Positions 1 to 7,808 are shown, counted from the first letter of the stretch. The stretch is DNA of 11,679 nucleotides from an uncultured Gammaproteobacteria bacterium (GCA_929200485.1 CAKMZU010000008.1:1-11679), one strand, 5' to 3'. Translations and numbers: made by a program. The notes: generated by a model from the letters alone, not told the origin.

Positions 1-201
1 GATCACAGGTTCAGGATATTTTAGCGAGACAATTTCATCGTAAACCTCATTAAGGTCTGTCTCTTTTTTACCAAGGAGAATGACTGTTGCACCATATCTG
101 GCAAAGGTTATTGCCGCTGCTTTACCGATGCCGCGATTAGCACCTGTGACGAGAATAACCTTATTGTTTAGTAGTTGGTCTGGAGCCTGATAATTAAACA
201 T
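1..201 (-). CDS. yciK: YciK-family short-chain dehydrogenase/reductase (partial, N-terminal 67 residues)
   Basis: This is the N-terminal part of an SDR oxidoreductase whose C-terminus lies beyond the left edge. Translating the complement from an ATG at 201 gives 67 codons with no stop. It opens with MFNYQAPDQLLNNKVILVTG and continues through the Rossmann cofactor motif TGANRGIG (TGxxxGIG, residues 19-26) and the second strand ATVILLGK, followed by LNEVYDEI. This reads like the YciK proteins of enterics and pseudomonads, which sit in the same place beside mupP and ubiG. The physiological substrate of YciK is not established as far as I know. The Ser/Tyr/Lys catalytic residues would lie outside the window. 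The start overlaps the end of the upstream phosphatase gene by 8 bases (194-201), so the two are probably translationally coupled. I am confident of the SDR family and fairly confident of the YciK subgroup. Confidence 0.88.
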   Translation of the reverse strand, partial: MFNYQAPDQLLNNKVILVTGANRGIGKAAAITFARYGATVILLGKKETDLNEVYDEIVSLKYPEPVI

Positions 202-874
202 TGAAAAATTCTTTAATGAAGTTTTTGAGATCGTCAACTGTGTCGACAATTTTCTTGGCCTGCCAAGTTTCTATAGGATCTTCGTGAGTGATATAGCCAA
301 AGCCACAAGCCAAAGAGAAAACGCCAGCATTGTTTGCCGCCTCCATATCACGGTGATGATCGCCAGCATAAAGGCTGTTGTTTTTTGACGCGCCCAGTTT
401 CTTCAGGGCTAAAATAATCCCTTCTGGATCTGGTTTTGGATGGGTCACATTTTCAGGGCAGATTATACAATCGTTTGTTGGCGCAATGCCAAATTTTGTC
501 AATAAGGGTATGGTAAAACGATGATTTCTGTTGGTGACCACCCCGTAGGCAATTTGGTTTTCTGAAAGCCAGTCTAAAAGTGCCAGTATACCTTCATAAG
601 GTTTAGCTTTCGTTGCCACATTTTGTTCGCAGAGTGCTAACAGCTGTTGAATTTTTTCGTCTTGGGGTAGGTTGCAGTTATCAGGGAAAGCGCAGCGAAT
701 CATTGCCACTGCACCACCTGATACATGAAAACCGATTTCAGTCAGCGACATTGGAGCAAGTGAGTATTGCTCGCGAATAGCATTAATACTTTCAGCGAAG
801 TCGGGCGCGGTATCAATCAATGTACCATCAAGATCAAAAAGTACGGCGGCAGGCGTTTGTTTTTGAGTGGCCAA
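194..874 (-). CDS. mupP: HAD-family phosphatase, probable N-acetylmuramic acid 6-phosphate phosphatase (MupP/Gph type)
   Basis: This is a 226-residue HAD superfamily hydrolase. All four HAD motifs are visible: motif I DLDGTLID with nucleophile D14 and acid D16, motif II VVTN with T114, motif III Lys K147 in HPKPDP, and motif IV GDHHRD with D172 and D176. Residues 20-90 form the helical cap. Automatic pipelines often call such proteins phosphoglycolate phosphatase (Gph). The cap stretch DTAPDF...VSGGA and the position between ubiG and yciK match Pseudomonas MupP, which dephosphorylates MurNAc-6-P in peptidoglycan recycling. The specific substrate is therefore inferred from resemblance and synteny. 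The start is TTG at 874: an in-frame stop at 890-892 lies just upstream and no ATG or GTG falls between it and motif I. Only a weak Shine-Dalgarno-like AAGAG lies upstream. The 3' end overlaps yciK by 8 bases. Confidence 0.88.
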   Translation of the reverse strand: MATQKQTPAAVLFDLDGTLIDTAPDFAESINAIREQYSLAPMSLTEIGFHVSGGAVAMIRCAFPDNCNLPQDEKIQQLLALCEQNVATKAKPYEGILALLDWLSENQIAYGVVTNRNHRFTIPLLTKFGIAPTNDCIICPENVTHPKPDPEGIILALKKLGASKNNSLYAGDHHRDMEAANNAGVFSLACGFGYITHEDPIETWQAKKIVDTVDDLKNFIKEFFNV

Positions 875-951
875 GGTTAGAGAGTGCTCTTAATTGTCGT
901 CAATATTCTGTTGCGGCTAAAAAACTTATCAGTTAAGGCGAAATCAGTGCA

Positions 952-967
952 GTTTAGTCATCTAAAC
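952..967. repeat. Short palindrome (6-bp arms, 4-base loop) upstream of mupP
   Basis: GTTTAG at 952-957 and CTAAAC at 962-967 form a perfect inverted repeat around TCAT, about 80 bases upstream of the mupP start. It could be an operator half-site pair or a small RNA hairpin in the mupP leader. No known regulator consensus is recognised, and an AT-rich 6-bp palindrome can arise by chance. Confidence 0.3.
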
Positions 968-1000
968 ACGCTGGTGTTAACGCAAAATGAAGAAATTTTA

Positions 1001-1020
1001 AGCACAACCCCAAGGGTGCT
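1001..1020. terminator. Possible terminator-like hairpin downstream of ubiG
   Basis: AGCAC at 1001-1005 pairs with GTGCT at 1016-1020, and a CC/GG pair lies inside across a short bulge. On the plus strand the hairpin is followed by TTCTATTTTT (1021-1030), the better U-tract. On the minus strand, the direction of ubiG, it is followed by TTAAAATTT, which is weaker. A bidirectional or minus-strand terminator after ubiG would make sense of its position, but the stem is short and the bulge weakens it. Confidence 0.3.
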
Positions 1021-1137
1021 TTCTATTTTTCTGTCTGTTATCGTTATCAATCGTCCAAATAGATTCACTATTTATTTTTCATTCGGTCTTATACAGTAAA
1101 AAAAGCTCAACGCAGAGATATCTAGGGTTTACTGTCA

Positions 1138-1863
1138 TTACGCTGGCTTTTGAACATGCATCATATAGTTAACGCTGGTGTTCTTCGATAGAAAGTAATT
1201 TTTTGTTAAAGGGTTGTATTCCAATCCTACCATTTCATCAACCGTGCAACCGGCTTGACGGACAAAACTTGCTAGCTCAGACGGCTTAATCAATTTTTCG
1301 TATTGGTGGGTACCTTTAGGTAGGAGTTTAAGGATGTATTCGCCACCAATAATGGCAAACAGCCAGGATTTTGGGTTTCGGTTGATCGTTGAAAAAAATA
1401 AATGGCCACCGGGTGCGGTTAGGTCGGCGCAAGCTTTAACAACGGAAGCTGGATCTGGCACATGTTCAAGCATCTCCATGCAACACACAACATCAAAAGT
1501 ACCAGGAGCTTTTTGAGCTAATTGCTCGGTGCTTGTGACTTGATACTCAATATCAAGCTTGGATTCATGTAGGTGTAATTTGGCAACGTTAATAAGTTCA
1601 TCGCCCATGTCGATGCCTGTGAGAATACCGCCCCGTTGCGCCAAGCCTTCGGATAATATGCCTGCGCCGCAGCCGACATCCAATACAGTCTTCTCAGAAA
1701 CGTTGGCGAGTTTATCAATGTAGTTTGCACGAAGCGGGTTGATATCATGAAGCGACTTCATGTCACCTTCAGTATCCCACCAGCGATTGGCAAGGGACTG
1801 GAATTTCTCAATTTCCTTGTCGTCAACATTTTGGGTGGATTTGGAATTGGATTCTGTCGTCAT
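1138..1863 (-). CDS. ubiG: Ubiquinone biosynthesis O-methyltransferase UbiG
   Basis: UbiG is the SAM-dependent enzyme that performs both O-methylations of the ubiquinone ring (the 2-polyprenyl-6-hydroxyphenol step and the final 3-demethylubiquinol step), acting at the inner membrane. The 241-residue product is full length for the family. The UbiG N-terminal signature is present: NVDDKEIEKFQSLANRWWD (12-30), then GDMKSLHDINPLR (33-45). SAM motif I is VLDVGCGAGIL (60-70), the acidic end of strand 2 is GIDM (83-86), and the post-motif CCMEMLEHV occupies 127-135. The segment 172-188 (IGGEYILKLLPKGTHQY) is typical of UbiG and is linked in the family to membrane lipid contact. The ATG at 1863 has an AGGGG Shine-Dalgarno about 11 bases upstream on the minus strand. 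The gene diverges from the orphan exported-protein gene. Nothing in the sequence looks aberrant. Confidence 0.96.
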   Translation of the reverse strand: MTTESNSKSTQNVDDKEIEKFQSLANRWWDTEGDMKSLHDINPLRANYIDKLANVSEKTVLDVGCGAGILSEGLAQRGGILTGIDMGDELINVAKLHLHESKLDIEYQVTSTEQLAQKAPGTFDVVCCMEMLEHVPDPASVVKACADLTAPGGHLFFSTINRNPKSWLFAIIGGEYILKLLPKGTHQYEKLIKPSELASFVRQAGCTVDEMVGLEYNPLTKNYFLSKNTSVNYMMHVQKPA

Positions 1864-1886
1864 AGCTGATTAACCCCTGATTTATC

Positions 1887-1916
1887 TTGTTACTTTACTG
1901 GTTTTATCCCTATATG
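1887..1916 (+). promoter_or_regulatory. Weak candidate promoter for the orphan exported-protein gene
   Basis: TTGTTA at 1887-1892 and TATATG at 1911-1916 are spaced 18 bases apart in the divergent 131-base region between ubiG and the orphan gene. Each hexamer matches the sigma-70 consensus at four of six positions. It is the best pair I found on the plus strand, but the match is modest. The remainder of 1864-1994 shows no clear operator or riboswitch. Confidence 0.25.
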
Positions 1917-1994
1917 AAAAGCTGGGAATGTGAACCTTTGGCGTTGATGGTTATCTATAAGGCAAAGCGTCTTTCAAAGTAGGTGGGGTTGATA

Positions 1995-2729
1995 ATGTCG
2001 GCTTATGCATTAAAACGCATTCTATTGATTGTTTTGTTGTTGTCTAGTGTCAGTGTGTACTCTACGACTTTTCAGCAGTTTTTGTTAGCGGTTGCAGCAC
2101 TTTCAGTTGCATCGGGAGGTGGGGCTGGTAGTAATGGTGTTGTCGCACTTGATAAACAAAATGTTATTTATATAGATGATACTGAGATGTCTGGAAGTGG
2201 GGTGTCTGGAAGTGGGGTGTCTGGTGATGTGGAATTCTCTGGGAGTGGCAGTGATACAGAGTTCTCAGTAGGGATGGAGCCTTTTTCTACAGCGTCTATT
2301 TGTGAAAAGTTGGCCTCTATAAAAGAGCCTTTTAAAAATACTTTGCCAGGCTCAAGAGGTAAAAAAGGATTGATTTGTATGACAAAAGGCCAGTTCGATA
2401 CAATAAAATCTCTGATTGAAGACATAGAAGGACAAACGAACGATGCTTTTTATCGGTGGGGCTATTGGAAGAACACGACGCTTTCCTCTGAAAAAGAACG
2501 AAAAAGAATTGGGGGAGAATATGATCAACTTTATAAGCGATATCTTGGTCTAAACACAAAACTTATCGAGTCTCAAAAACAAGCAGGTAAAAACGCCGAG
2601 TTGTCGTCACAATGCAAGGCTAGGGAGCAGCAGTGTCGTAGGAGGCTTGATAACTTCCATAGAAAAAATGATAAAGCTAGAAAAAATCAACGGCCAAAAT
2701 CCAAAAACAAGAAAAATAACGGGAGATAA
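1995..2729 (+). CDS. Orphan exported protein with Gly/Ser-rich repeat and basic tail, function unknown
   Basis: I do not recognise this 244-residue protein. The N-terminus is a textbook signal peptide: KR at 7-8, the hydrophobic core ILLIVLLLSSVSV at 9-21, and a likely signal peptidase I site after VYS (23). A second fairly hydrophobic stretch follows (FLLAVAALSVA, 29-39). Residues 40-92 are low complexity and rich in Gly, Ser and acidic residues, including SGSGVSGSGVSGD. Residues 101-225 are mostly charged and look helical, with cysteines at 103, 128, 207 and 214 that could form periplasmic disulfides. The last 25 residues are strongly basic (KSKNKKNNGR end). The ATG at 1995 is preferred over an in-frame GTG at 1983 because AGGTGGGG (1981-1988) sits at proper Shine-Dalgarno spacing. 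The gene is flanked by its own divergent region and the gyrA promoter region, so it is probably monocistronic. It is absent from the familiar neighbourhood in pseudomonads. Confidence 0.68.
   Translation: MSAYALKRILLIVLLLSSVSVYSTTFQQFLLAVAALSVASGGGAGSNGVVALDKQNVIYIDDTEMSGSGVSGSGVSGDVEFSGSGSDTEFSVGMEPFSTASICEKLASIKEPFKNTLPGSRGKKGLICMTKGQFDTIKSLIEDIEGQTNDAFYRWGYWKNTTLSSEKERKRIGGEYDQLYKRYLGLNTKLIESQKQAGKNAELSSQCKAREQQCRRRLDNFHRKNDKARKNQRPKSKNKKNNGR
2189..2224 (+). repeat. 15-bp in-frame tandem repeat (2.4 copies) inside the orphan exported-protein gene
   Basis: The unit GTCTGGAAGTGGGGT occurs at 2189-2203 and identically at 2204-2218, with a third partial copy GTCTGG at 2219-2224. It encodes repeats of S-G-S-G-V. 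Because the unit is a multiple of three, gain or loss would change the length of the Gly/Ser linker without shifting frame. Two perfect copies suggest a recent duplication. Confidence 0.85.
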
Positions 2730-2824
2730 AGAAAGGCCTTAATTTACAACGGAGATTGAAATTCAAGCGCGTTATTGGTTAATTGTTGCTCAGCTGAAGA
2801 TGGTCGCGTCCTTTGGAGTTTTTG

Positions 2825-2833
2825 TGTTACAAT
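2825..2833 (+). promoter_or_regulatory. Probable extended -10 promoter element of gyrA
   Basis: TGTTACAAT reads as an extended -10 element: the TG dinucleotide, one base, then TACAAT, which matches TATAAT at five of six positions. It lies about 50 bases before the gyrA ATG. No good -35 hexamer sits 16 to 18 bases upstream, as is common for extended -10 promoters. It lies in a 152-base gap (2730-2881) that otherwise shows no clear terminator for the upstream gene. Supercoiling-sensitive control is typical for gyrA promoters but is not demonstrated by the sequence. Confidence 0.5.
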
Positions 2834-2881
2834 GATTGATTAATTTTAGCCAGTCTCAGTCGGTCAGGATGTTGCCCTCGC

Positions 2882-5545
2882 ATGAGTGAATTGTCTCAAA
2901 ATGTTGTCCCTGTAAATATCGAAGATGAATTAAAGCAGTCTTACCTTGATTATGCGATGAGCGTCATCGTAGGTCGTGCGCTGCCCGATGTGCGTGACGG
3001 TTTGAAGCCCGTTCACCGGCGAGTGCTGTATGCGATGGATGAGCTCGGTAACGACTGGAATAAAGCCTACAAAAAATCCGCGCGTGTTGTCGGGGATGTC
3101 ATCGGTAAATATCACCCCCACGGTGATACAGCCGTTTATGACACCATCGTCCGTATGGCGCAGCCTTTTTCCCTGCGCTATATGCTCGTGGACGGTCAGG
3201 GGAATTTCGGTTCAGTTGATGGTGATTCGCCTGCTGCGATGCGATATACCGAAATTCGCATGCGTAAAATGGCGCATGAATTATTGGCAGATCTTGATAA
3301 AGAAACGGTTGATTTTGTTGATAACTACGATGGTTCTGAAAGGATCCCGTCGGTGCTTCCCACGAAAGTTCCCAATTTATTGATCAATGGTTCATCTGGT
3401 ATTGCGGTTGGGATGGCAACCAATATTCCTCCACATCATCTAGGTGAAACCATTAATGCTACGTTGGCGCTAATAGATAACCCAGAGATTTCCATTGATG
3501 AATTAATGGAACACTTGCCGGGGCCTGATTTTCCTACGGCAGGCATCATTAATGGGCGAGCAGGAATTGTTCAAGCCTACCGCACAGGGCGTGGGCGTAT
3601 TGTGATGCGAGCACGAGCTGAAGTTGAAGTGCACCCTAAGACGGGCCGCGAGTCCATTATCATCACAGAAATCCCTTATCAGTTAAACAAAGCACGTTTG
3701 ATTGAAAAGATCGCTGAATTAGTGAAAGACAAAAAGATTGAGGGCATCTCTGAATTGCGTGATGAATCCGATGCCAATATTCGTGTGGTGATTGAGGTTA
3801 AACGTGCCGAGTCAGGTGAGGTGCTATTAAATAACTTATATAACCAAACGCAATTGCAAAGTGTTTTCGGTATTAATATGGTGGCCTTGATCGATGGTCA
3901 GCCAAAATTATTAAACCTTAAGCAGGTGATTGAGGCGTTTGTTCTGCATCGCCGTGAAGTTGTTACGCGTCGAACCGTTTATCTGCTCCGAAAAGCGCGT
4001 GAACGTGGCCATATTCTGGAAGGCTTGGCGGTTGCTATTGCCAATATTGATCCAGTCATTGCGATGATTAAAGCCTCGACGACAGGCGCAGAAGCGCGTG
4101 AAAATTTAATGGCGCAAGGTTGGGATATTGCAGGCATCTCTTCGATGCTTGAGAAAGCGGGCGAAGATGCCTGTAAACCTGATGATCTGTCAGACGAATA
4201 CGGTATTCGGGGTGGTAAATATTATTTATCACCTGAGCAGGCCAAGCAGATTCTTGAGATGCGTTTGCAAAAATTAACGGGTCTGGAGCATGACAAATTA
4301 ATTGAAGAGTATCAGTTAAAGTTAGATGAAATCGCTGAATACCTGACCATCTTAGGTGATGCTGATGTTTTGTTAAATCTCATTCGAGATGAATTAAAAG
4401 AAATCAAAGAAAATTACAACGATGAGCGCCGAACAGAAATTATTTCTTCTCAGCAGGATTTGACAGTCGAGGATCTAATAACCGAAGAAGACCGTGTTGT
4501 GACTATTTCGCATGGTGGTTATGCGAAAACGCAACCTCTTACGGACTATCAGGCGCAGAAACGTGGCGGTAAGGGTAAGTCAGCAACAGCGGTTAAAGAT
4601 GAAGACTTTGTTGAACATTTATTAATTGCCAGTACTCACGACACCATCCTTTGCTTTACTAATATGGGCAAGGTCTACTGGCTTAAGGTGTTCCAGATTC
4701 CTCTAGCCTCAAGGCAAGCTCGAGGGCGACCTGTAGTGAACCTGTTGCCCTTGGCTGAAAACGAACGTATTACCTCTATTCTCCCTGTGCGTGAATTTAA
4801 AGAAGATGCATTTATCTTGATGGCAACGCAGCGTGGCGTCATTAAGAAAACGGCATTAGCCAGTTATGCCAGGCCTCGCCCATCAGGCTTGAATGCGATA
4901 AATCTAGACGATGACGATGTATTGGTTTCTACCGCTATTACCGAAGGGGATAGCGACATCTTGATGGTATCAAGTTCAGGTAAAGTGGCTCGATTTGCTG
5001 AGTCAACGGTAAGAACAGTCGGACGTGTGTCCCGTGGTGTCCGAGGCATTAAACTTGCTGATGAGCATCGCTTGATCGCGATGATTATTCCTGAAGAGGG
5101 TGGAAAGCTCCTAACGGTTAGTGAACGCGGCTTCGGTAAGCGAACAGAAGTCTCAGAGTTTCCATCGAAAGGGCGTGCCGGCCAAGGTGTGATTGGTATG
5201 CAGTGCAGTGAACGAAATGGTGAGTTAGTCGGTGCTGTGCAAGTGTTTGATGGTGATGAAATTATGCTGATTTCAAATCAGGGGACTTTAGTTAGAACCC
5301 GAACGGATGAAATCTCGGTGTTGAGCCGTAACACGCAAGGTGTGCGCTTGATAAAAGTCGCTGAGAATGAATCCTTGATGAGTGTTGAGCGGATAGCAGA
5401 GCCGGAAGAGACGGATGAACCTAATCAGGATGCGTCTGAACAGGGTGAGACTGAGCAAGAAAATCCTGAGCAGGGTGAGACTGAGCAAGCAAATCCTGAG
5501 CAGAGTGAGTCGGGTGATAGCGAAGCGCCAGACGCGGCTGAATAA
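2882..5545 (+). CDS. gyrA: DNA gyrase subunit A
   Basis: GyrA is the DNA breakage-reunion subunit of gyrase (A2B2), which introduces negative supercoils. The 887-residue product matches the usual length plus a tail. The N-terminal winged-helix and tower domains are intact, with [13 protein letters not shown] (75-87), catalytic tyrosine Y122 in AAMRYTE, and [16 protein letters not shown] further on. The C-terminal DNA-wrapping domain carries the GyrA box QKRGGKG at 559-565, which separates GyrA from ParC. Position 83 is Thr and 87 is Asp; Thr83 is the normal residue in Pseudomonas, so this alone does not indicate resistance. The last 35 or so residues are an acidic low-complexity tail containing a 10-residue repeat. 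The ATG at 2882 has AGGA at 2866-2869, with rather long spacing. serC follows after 38 bases without a terminator, so readthrough is likely. Confidence 0.98.
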   Translation: MSELSQNVVPVNIEDELKQSYLDYAMSVIVGRALPDVRDGLKPVHRRVLYAMDELGNDWNKAYKKSARVVGDVIGKYHPHGDTAVYDTIVRMAQPFSLRYMLVDGQGNFGSVDGDSPAAMRYTEIRMRKMAHELLADLDKETVDFVDNYDGSERIPSVLPTKVPNLLINGSSGIAVGMATNIPPHHLGETINATLALIDNPEISIDELMEHLPGPDFPTAGIINGRAGIVQAYRTGRGRIVMRARAEVEVHPKTGRESIIITEIPYQLNKARLIEKIAELVKDKKIEGISELRDESDANIRVVIEVKRAESGEVLLNNLYNQTQLQSVFGINMVALIDGQPKLLNLKQVIEAFVLHRREVVTRRTVYLLRKARERGHILEGLAVAIANIDPVIAMIKASTTGAEARENLMAQGWDIAGISSMLEKAGEDACKPDDLSDEYGIRGGKYYLSPEQAKQILEMRLQKLTGLEHDKLIEEYQLKLDEIAEYLTILGDADVLLNLIRDELKEIKENYNDERRTEIISSQQDLTVEDLITEEDRVVTISHGGYAKTQPLTDYQAQKRGGKGKSATAVKDEDFVEHLLIASTHDTILCFTNMGKVYWLKVFQIPLASRQARGRPVVNLLPLAENERITSILPVREFKEDAFILMATQRGVIKKTALASYARPRPSGLNAINLDDDDVLVSTAITEGDSDILMVSSSGKVARFAESTVRTVGRVSRGVRGIKLADEHRLIAMIIPEEGGKLLTVSERGFGKRTEVSEFPSKGRAGQGVIGMQCSERNGELVGAVQVFDGDEIMLISNQGTLVRTRTDEISVLSRNTQGVRLIKVAENESLMSVERIAEPEETDEPNQDASEQGETEQENPEQGETEQANPEQSESGDSEAPDAAE
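5438..5509 (+). repeat. 30-bp in-frame tandem repeat (2.4 copies) encoding the acidic tail of GyrA
   Basis: The 30-base unit at 5438-5467 is repeated at 5468-5497, and a partial third copy follows at 5498-5509. The copies differ at only two positions that I can see: the GAA/GAG third base at the start and one base changing GAA to GCA. They encode [20 protein letters not shown] and then EQSE. The near identity suggests a recent duplication, and the copy number may vary between strains. Confidence 0.9.
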
Positions 5546-5583
5546 AAGATTTCAAAAAATTAAAAGTTATAAGAGAGAATCGC

Positions 5584-6663
5584 ATGAAACGTGTTCATAA
5601 TTTTTGTGCAGGCCCTGCGGCTTTACCCACCGCTGTTCTAGAGCAAGCGAGCAGTGAAATGCTTGATTGGCATGGTGAAGGCCTTTCTATCATGGAAATG
5701 AGCCATCGCAGTAAAACCATTGTTGATGTGTTTAATGAGGCAGAGCAAAATCTTAGAGAGTTAATGAATATCTCTGATGATTACGCGGTTTTATTTCTTC
5801 AAGGCGGTGCATCGACACAATTTAGCGCTATTCCATTAAATTTAATGGGCGACAAAGGCAAGGCTGATTATATTAATACTGGGCAGTGGTCTAAAAAAGC
5901 CATTAAAGAAGCGAAACGATTTTTGGATGTGAATGTTGCGGCATCAAGTGAAGACACGAACTTTACGACTATTCCTCCGGTTGATGGCTGGAATCTTCAA
6001 AGTGATGCTGCCTATTTGCATTACACGCCAAATGAAACCATTGGCGGTGTGGAGTTTTTTGATGCGCCTAAAGTGGATGTGCCCTTAGTGGCAGATATGT
6101 CTTCAACCATTTTATCCCGCCCAATTAACGTGAATGACTTTGGGGTGATTTACGCCGGTGCTCAAAAGAATATCGGGCCTGCAGGTTTAACCTTGGTCAT
6201 TGTACGCAAAGATTTAATGGGTAATGCTCATGCACGTACACCGACTATGTTGGATTGGTCTGTTGCAGCAGAAAATGACAGTATGTATAACACACCACCA
6301 ACCTATTCTGTGTATCTAGCGGGTTTGGTTTTTAAGTGGTTGAAAGCACAAGGTGGTTTGACTGCTATGGCAGAAATCAACGCGCGGAAAGCCAAAAAGC
6401 TTTACGATTATATCGATCAAAGTGGTTTTTATGCCAATCCGGTTGAAGTGGCTTCCCGCTCATTAATGAACGTGCCTTTCACACTTAAAAATGCCGAATT
6501 GGATAAAGTCTTTTTAGAAAAAGCCGATAATTCCGGGCTTTTAAATCTCAAAGGCCATCGTAGTGTAGGTGGTATGCGTGCCAGTATTTATAATGCAGTG
6601 CCCGAGCAAGCAGTTGATGATTTAATTGCGTTTATGAAAGACTTTGCCAAGGATCATGCATAA
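5584..6663 (+). CDS. serC: Phosphoserine aminotransferase
   Basis: SerC is a PLP-dependent class V aminotransferase that converts 3-phosphohydroxypyruvate and glutamate to phosphoserine. It also acts on 3-hydroxy-4-phosphohydroxybutanoate-type intermediates in pyridoxal phosphate synthesis. The 359-residue length is typical. The N-terminal signature VHNFCAGPAALP (4-15), the phosphate-binding QGGAST (73-78), DMSS (171-174), the PLP lysine K195 in AGAQKNIGPAG, and the C-terminal GGMRASIYNA (329-338) are all present. The ATG at 5584 has AAGAGAG at 5571-5577 as Shine-Dalgarno. It sits 38 bases after gyrA and 25 bases before pheA, so it probably belongs to one transcript with the aromatic amino acid genes, as in pseudomonads. 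It is unremarkable and clearly intact. Confidence 0.97.
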   Translation: MKRVHNFCAGPAALPTAVLEQASSEMLDWHGEGLSIMEMSHRSKTIVDVFNEAEQNLRELMNISDDYAVLFLQGGASTQFSAIPLNLMGDKGKADYINTGQWSKKAIKEAKRFLDVNVAASSEDTNFTTIPPVDGWNLQSDAAYLHYTPNETIGGVEFFDAPKVDVPLVADMSSTILSRPINVNDFGVIYAGAQKNIGPAGLTLVIVRKDLMGNAHARTPTMLDWSVAAENDSMYNTPPTYSVYLAGLVFKWLKAQGGLTAMAEINARKAKKLYDYIDQSGFYANPVEVASRSLMNVPFTLKNAELDKVFLEKADNSGLLNLKGHRSVGGMRASIYNAVPEQAVDDLIAFMKDFAKDHA

Positions 6664-6688
6664 CGGATTAAGGTAGTCTAAAAGTACT

Positions 6689-7792
6689 ATGACGGATAAA
6701 ACTCTCGATAGTTTACGGCAAGATATTGATCGCATTGATCGAGCGATTCATGAATTACTGAATGAGCGCGCGGTTTGCGCACAGCAAGTAGCCGAGGTAA
6801 AGCTTGCCGAAATGCAAGCCAGTGGATCTGATACGCCGGTGCTGTTTTACCGCCCTGAGCGAGAGGCGCAGGTGTTAGCTAAAGTGAAAGAGAGGAATCC
6901 AGGGCCTTTAGCTGATAATGCTGTGGCGCATATTTTTCGTGAGATTATGTCAGCTTGTTTAGCACTGGAAGAGCCTGTCAAAGTAGCTTATCTTGGGCCA
7001 AAAGGCACTTATACTCACTCAGCTGTAGTCAAACATTTTGGCTATGCCGTTGATGCGATTCCAACAGAGTCTATTGAGCAAGTTTTTGCAGGGGTTGAAA
7101 TGGGTGAGGTGAATTACGGCATTGTGCCTGTAGAAAATTCATCGCAGGGTATAGTAACCCTCACACTGGATAATCTTATGCAAACCAATCTCACTATCTG
7201 TGGTGAAGTTGAGTTGCCAGTCAAGCATATGTTGTTAGCAAATAAATCCACAGACAAGGCAAAAATAAGCAAGATCTGTGCACACCAGCAAGCACTGGCG
7301 CAATGCAAACAGTATCTTGATAAGCACTGGCCGGATGTTATCCGAGAGCCAGTCAGTTCTAATGCGAAAGCCTGTCAAATGGCCGTGGCGGATAATCAGA
7401 TATTAGCGATCGCAAGCCTAAGTGCTGCTGAACTTTATGATTTGTCAGTGCTGGATGGAAATATTCAGGATTATCGAACCAATACTACCCGCTTTTTGAT
7501 TTTAGGTCAGCAAGCTGTTGATCCTAGCGGCTCAGATAAAACCTCGATTATTGTTTCAGTCAAGAATAAGCCTGGTGCATTATTTGTCTTGCTTGAAGCT
7601 TTTGAGAGAGAGCAGGTTATGTTAACTCGTATCGATACGCGTCCTTCTCGAACAGAGAAATGGGCCTATGTATTCTTCATCGAGTTTGAAGGCCATCAGC
7701 AGGATGCGGTTATTCAAAAAATTCTTCAGGATTTATCGACTAAGTCCATTTCAATAAAAATGCTGGGTTCATACCCTAAAGCGGTTTTATAA
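6689..7792 (+). CDS. pheA: Bifunctional chorismate mutase / prephenate dehydratase (P-protein)
   Basis: The protein converts chorismate to prephenate and then to phenylpyruvate, the phenylalanine branch. It is 367 residues long. Residues 1-95 are an AroQ chorismate mutase (LRQDIDRIDRAIHELLNER at 9-27; YRPEREAQVL at 54-63). Residues 97-275 are the periplasmic-binding-like dehydratase domain (VAYLGPKGTYTH at 99-110; VPVENSSQG at 147-154; catalytic TNTTRF at 265-270). Residues 285-367 are the ACT regulatory domain with KPGAL (294-298) and LTRIDTRPSR (312-321), ending in GSYPKAVL. The ACT domain in this family binds phenylalanine for feedback inhibition; the usual IESRP is IDTRP here, as in Pseudomonas-type enzymes (IETRP). 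The nearest AAGG Shine-Dalgarno is about 15 bases before the ATG, which is long. The upstream gap is only 25 bases, so there is no room for a phenylalanine leader-peptide attenuator. Confidence 0.97.
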   Translation: MTDKTLDSLRQDIDRIDRAIHELLNERAVCAQQVAEVKLAEMQASGSDTPVLFYRPEREAQVLAKVKERNPGPLADNAVAHIFREIMSACLALEEPVKVAYLGPKGTYTHSAVVKHFGYAVDAIPTESIEQVFAGVEMGEVNYGIVPVENSSQGIVTLTLDNLMQTNLTICGEVELPVKHMLLANKSTDKAKISKICAHQQALAQCKQYLDKHWPDVIREPVSSNAKACQMAVADNQILAIASLSAAELYDLSVLDGNIQDYRTNTTRFLILGQQAVDPSGSDKTSIIVSVKNKPGALFVLLEAFEREQVMLTRIDTRPSRTEKWAYVFFIEFEGHQQDAVIQKILQDLSTKSISIKMLGSYPKAVL

Positions 7793-7808
7793 GCAGTCTG
7801 GATGTGTT

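Larger units (their letters stand above)
875..1137. other. Intergenic region between ubiG and mupP with two inverted repeats
   Basis: These 263 bases lie between two genes on the same (minus) strand, a long gap for such a compact neighbourhood. I see no convincing protein gene in it. It holds a hairpin at 1001-1020 and a perfect 6-bp inverted repeat with a 4-base loop at 952-967 (GTTTAG, TCAT, CTAAAC). It presumably carries the end of the ubiG transcript and a leader or promoter for mupP. I could not find a convincing -35/-10 pair on the minus strand, so the mupP promoter is unassigned. Confidence 0.4.

Noticed and set aside
884..1099. 71-codon plus-strand open frame starting with GTG
   Set aside because: It has no ribosome site, runs across the hairpin at 1001-1020, and its translation is not protein-like. 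It is better explained as intergenic.
1094..1134. Inverted repeat CAGTAAA (1094-1100) and TTTACTG (1128-1134) just after ubiG
   Set aside because: The 27-base loop and AT-rich 7-bp arms make a stable hairpin unlikely; a chance match is plausible.
2168..2559. Two minus-strand open frames (2168-2425 and 2332-2559) inside the orphan gene
   Set aside because: The plus-strand frame has a Shine-Dalgarno and a signal peptide and the minus frames do not. The Pro-rich repeat in one of them is the complement of the plus-strand Gly/Ser repeat.
3128..3130. Thr83 in GyrA as a quinolone-resistance change
   Set aside because: Thr at this position is the wild-type residue in Pseudomonas and others, and Asp87 is also intact, so resistance cannot be claimed.
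6664..6688. A phenylalanine leader-peptide attenuator before pheA
   Set aside because: Only 25 bases separate serC and pheA, with no Phe-codon leader or hairpin. Regulation is more likely through the ACT domain.
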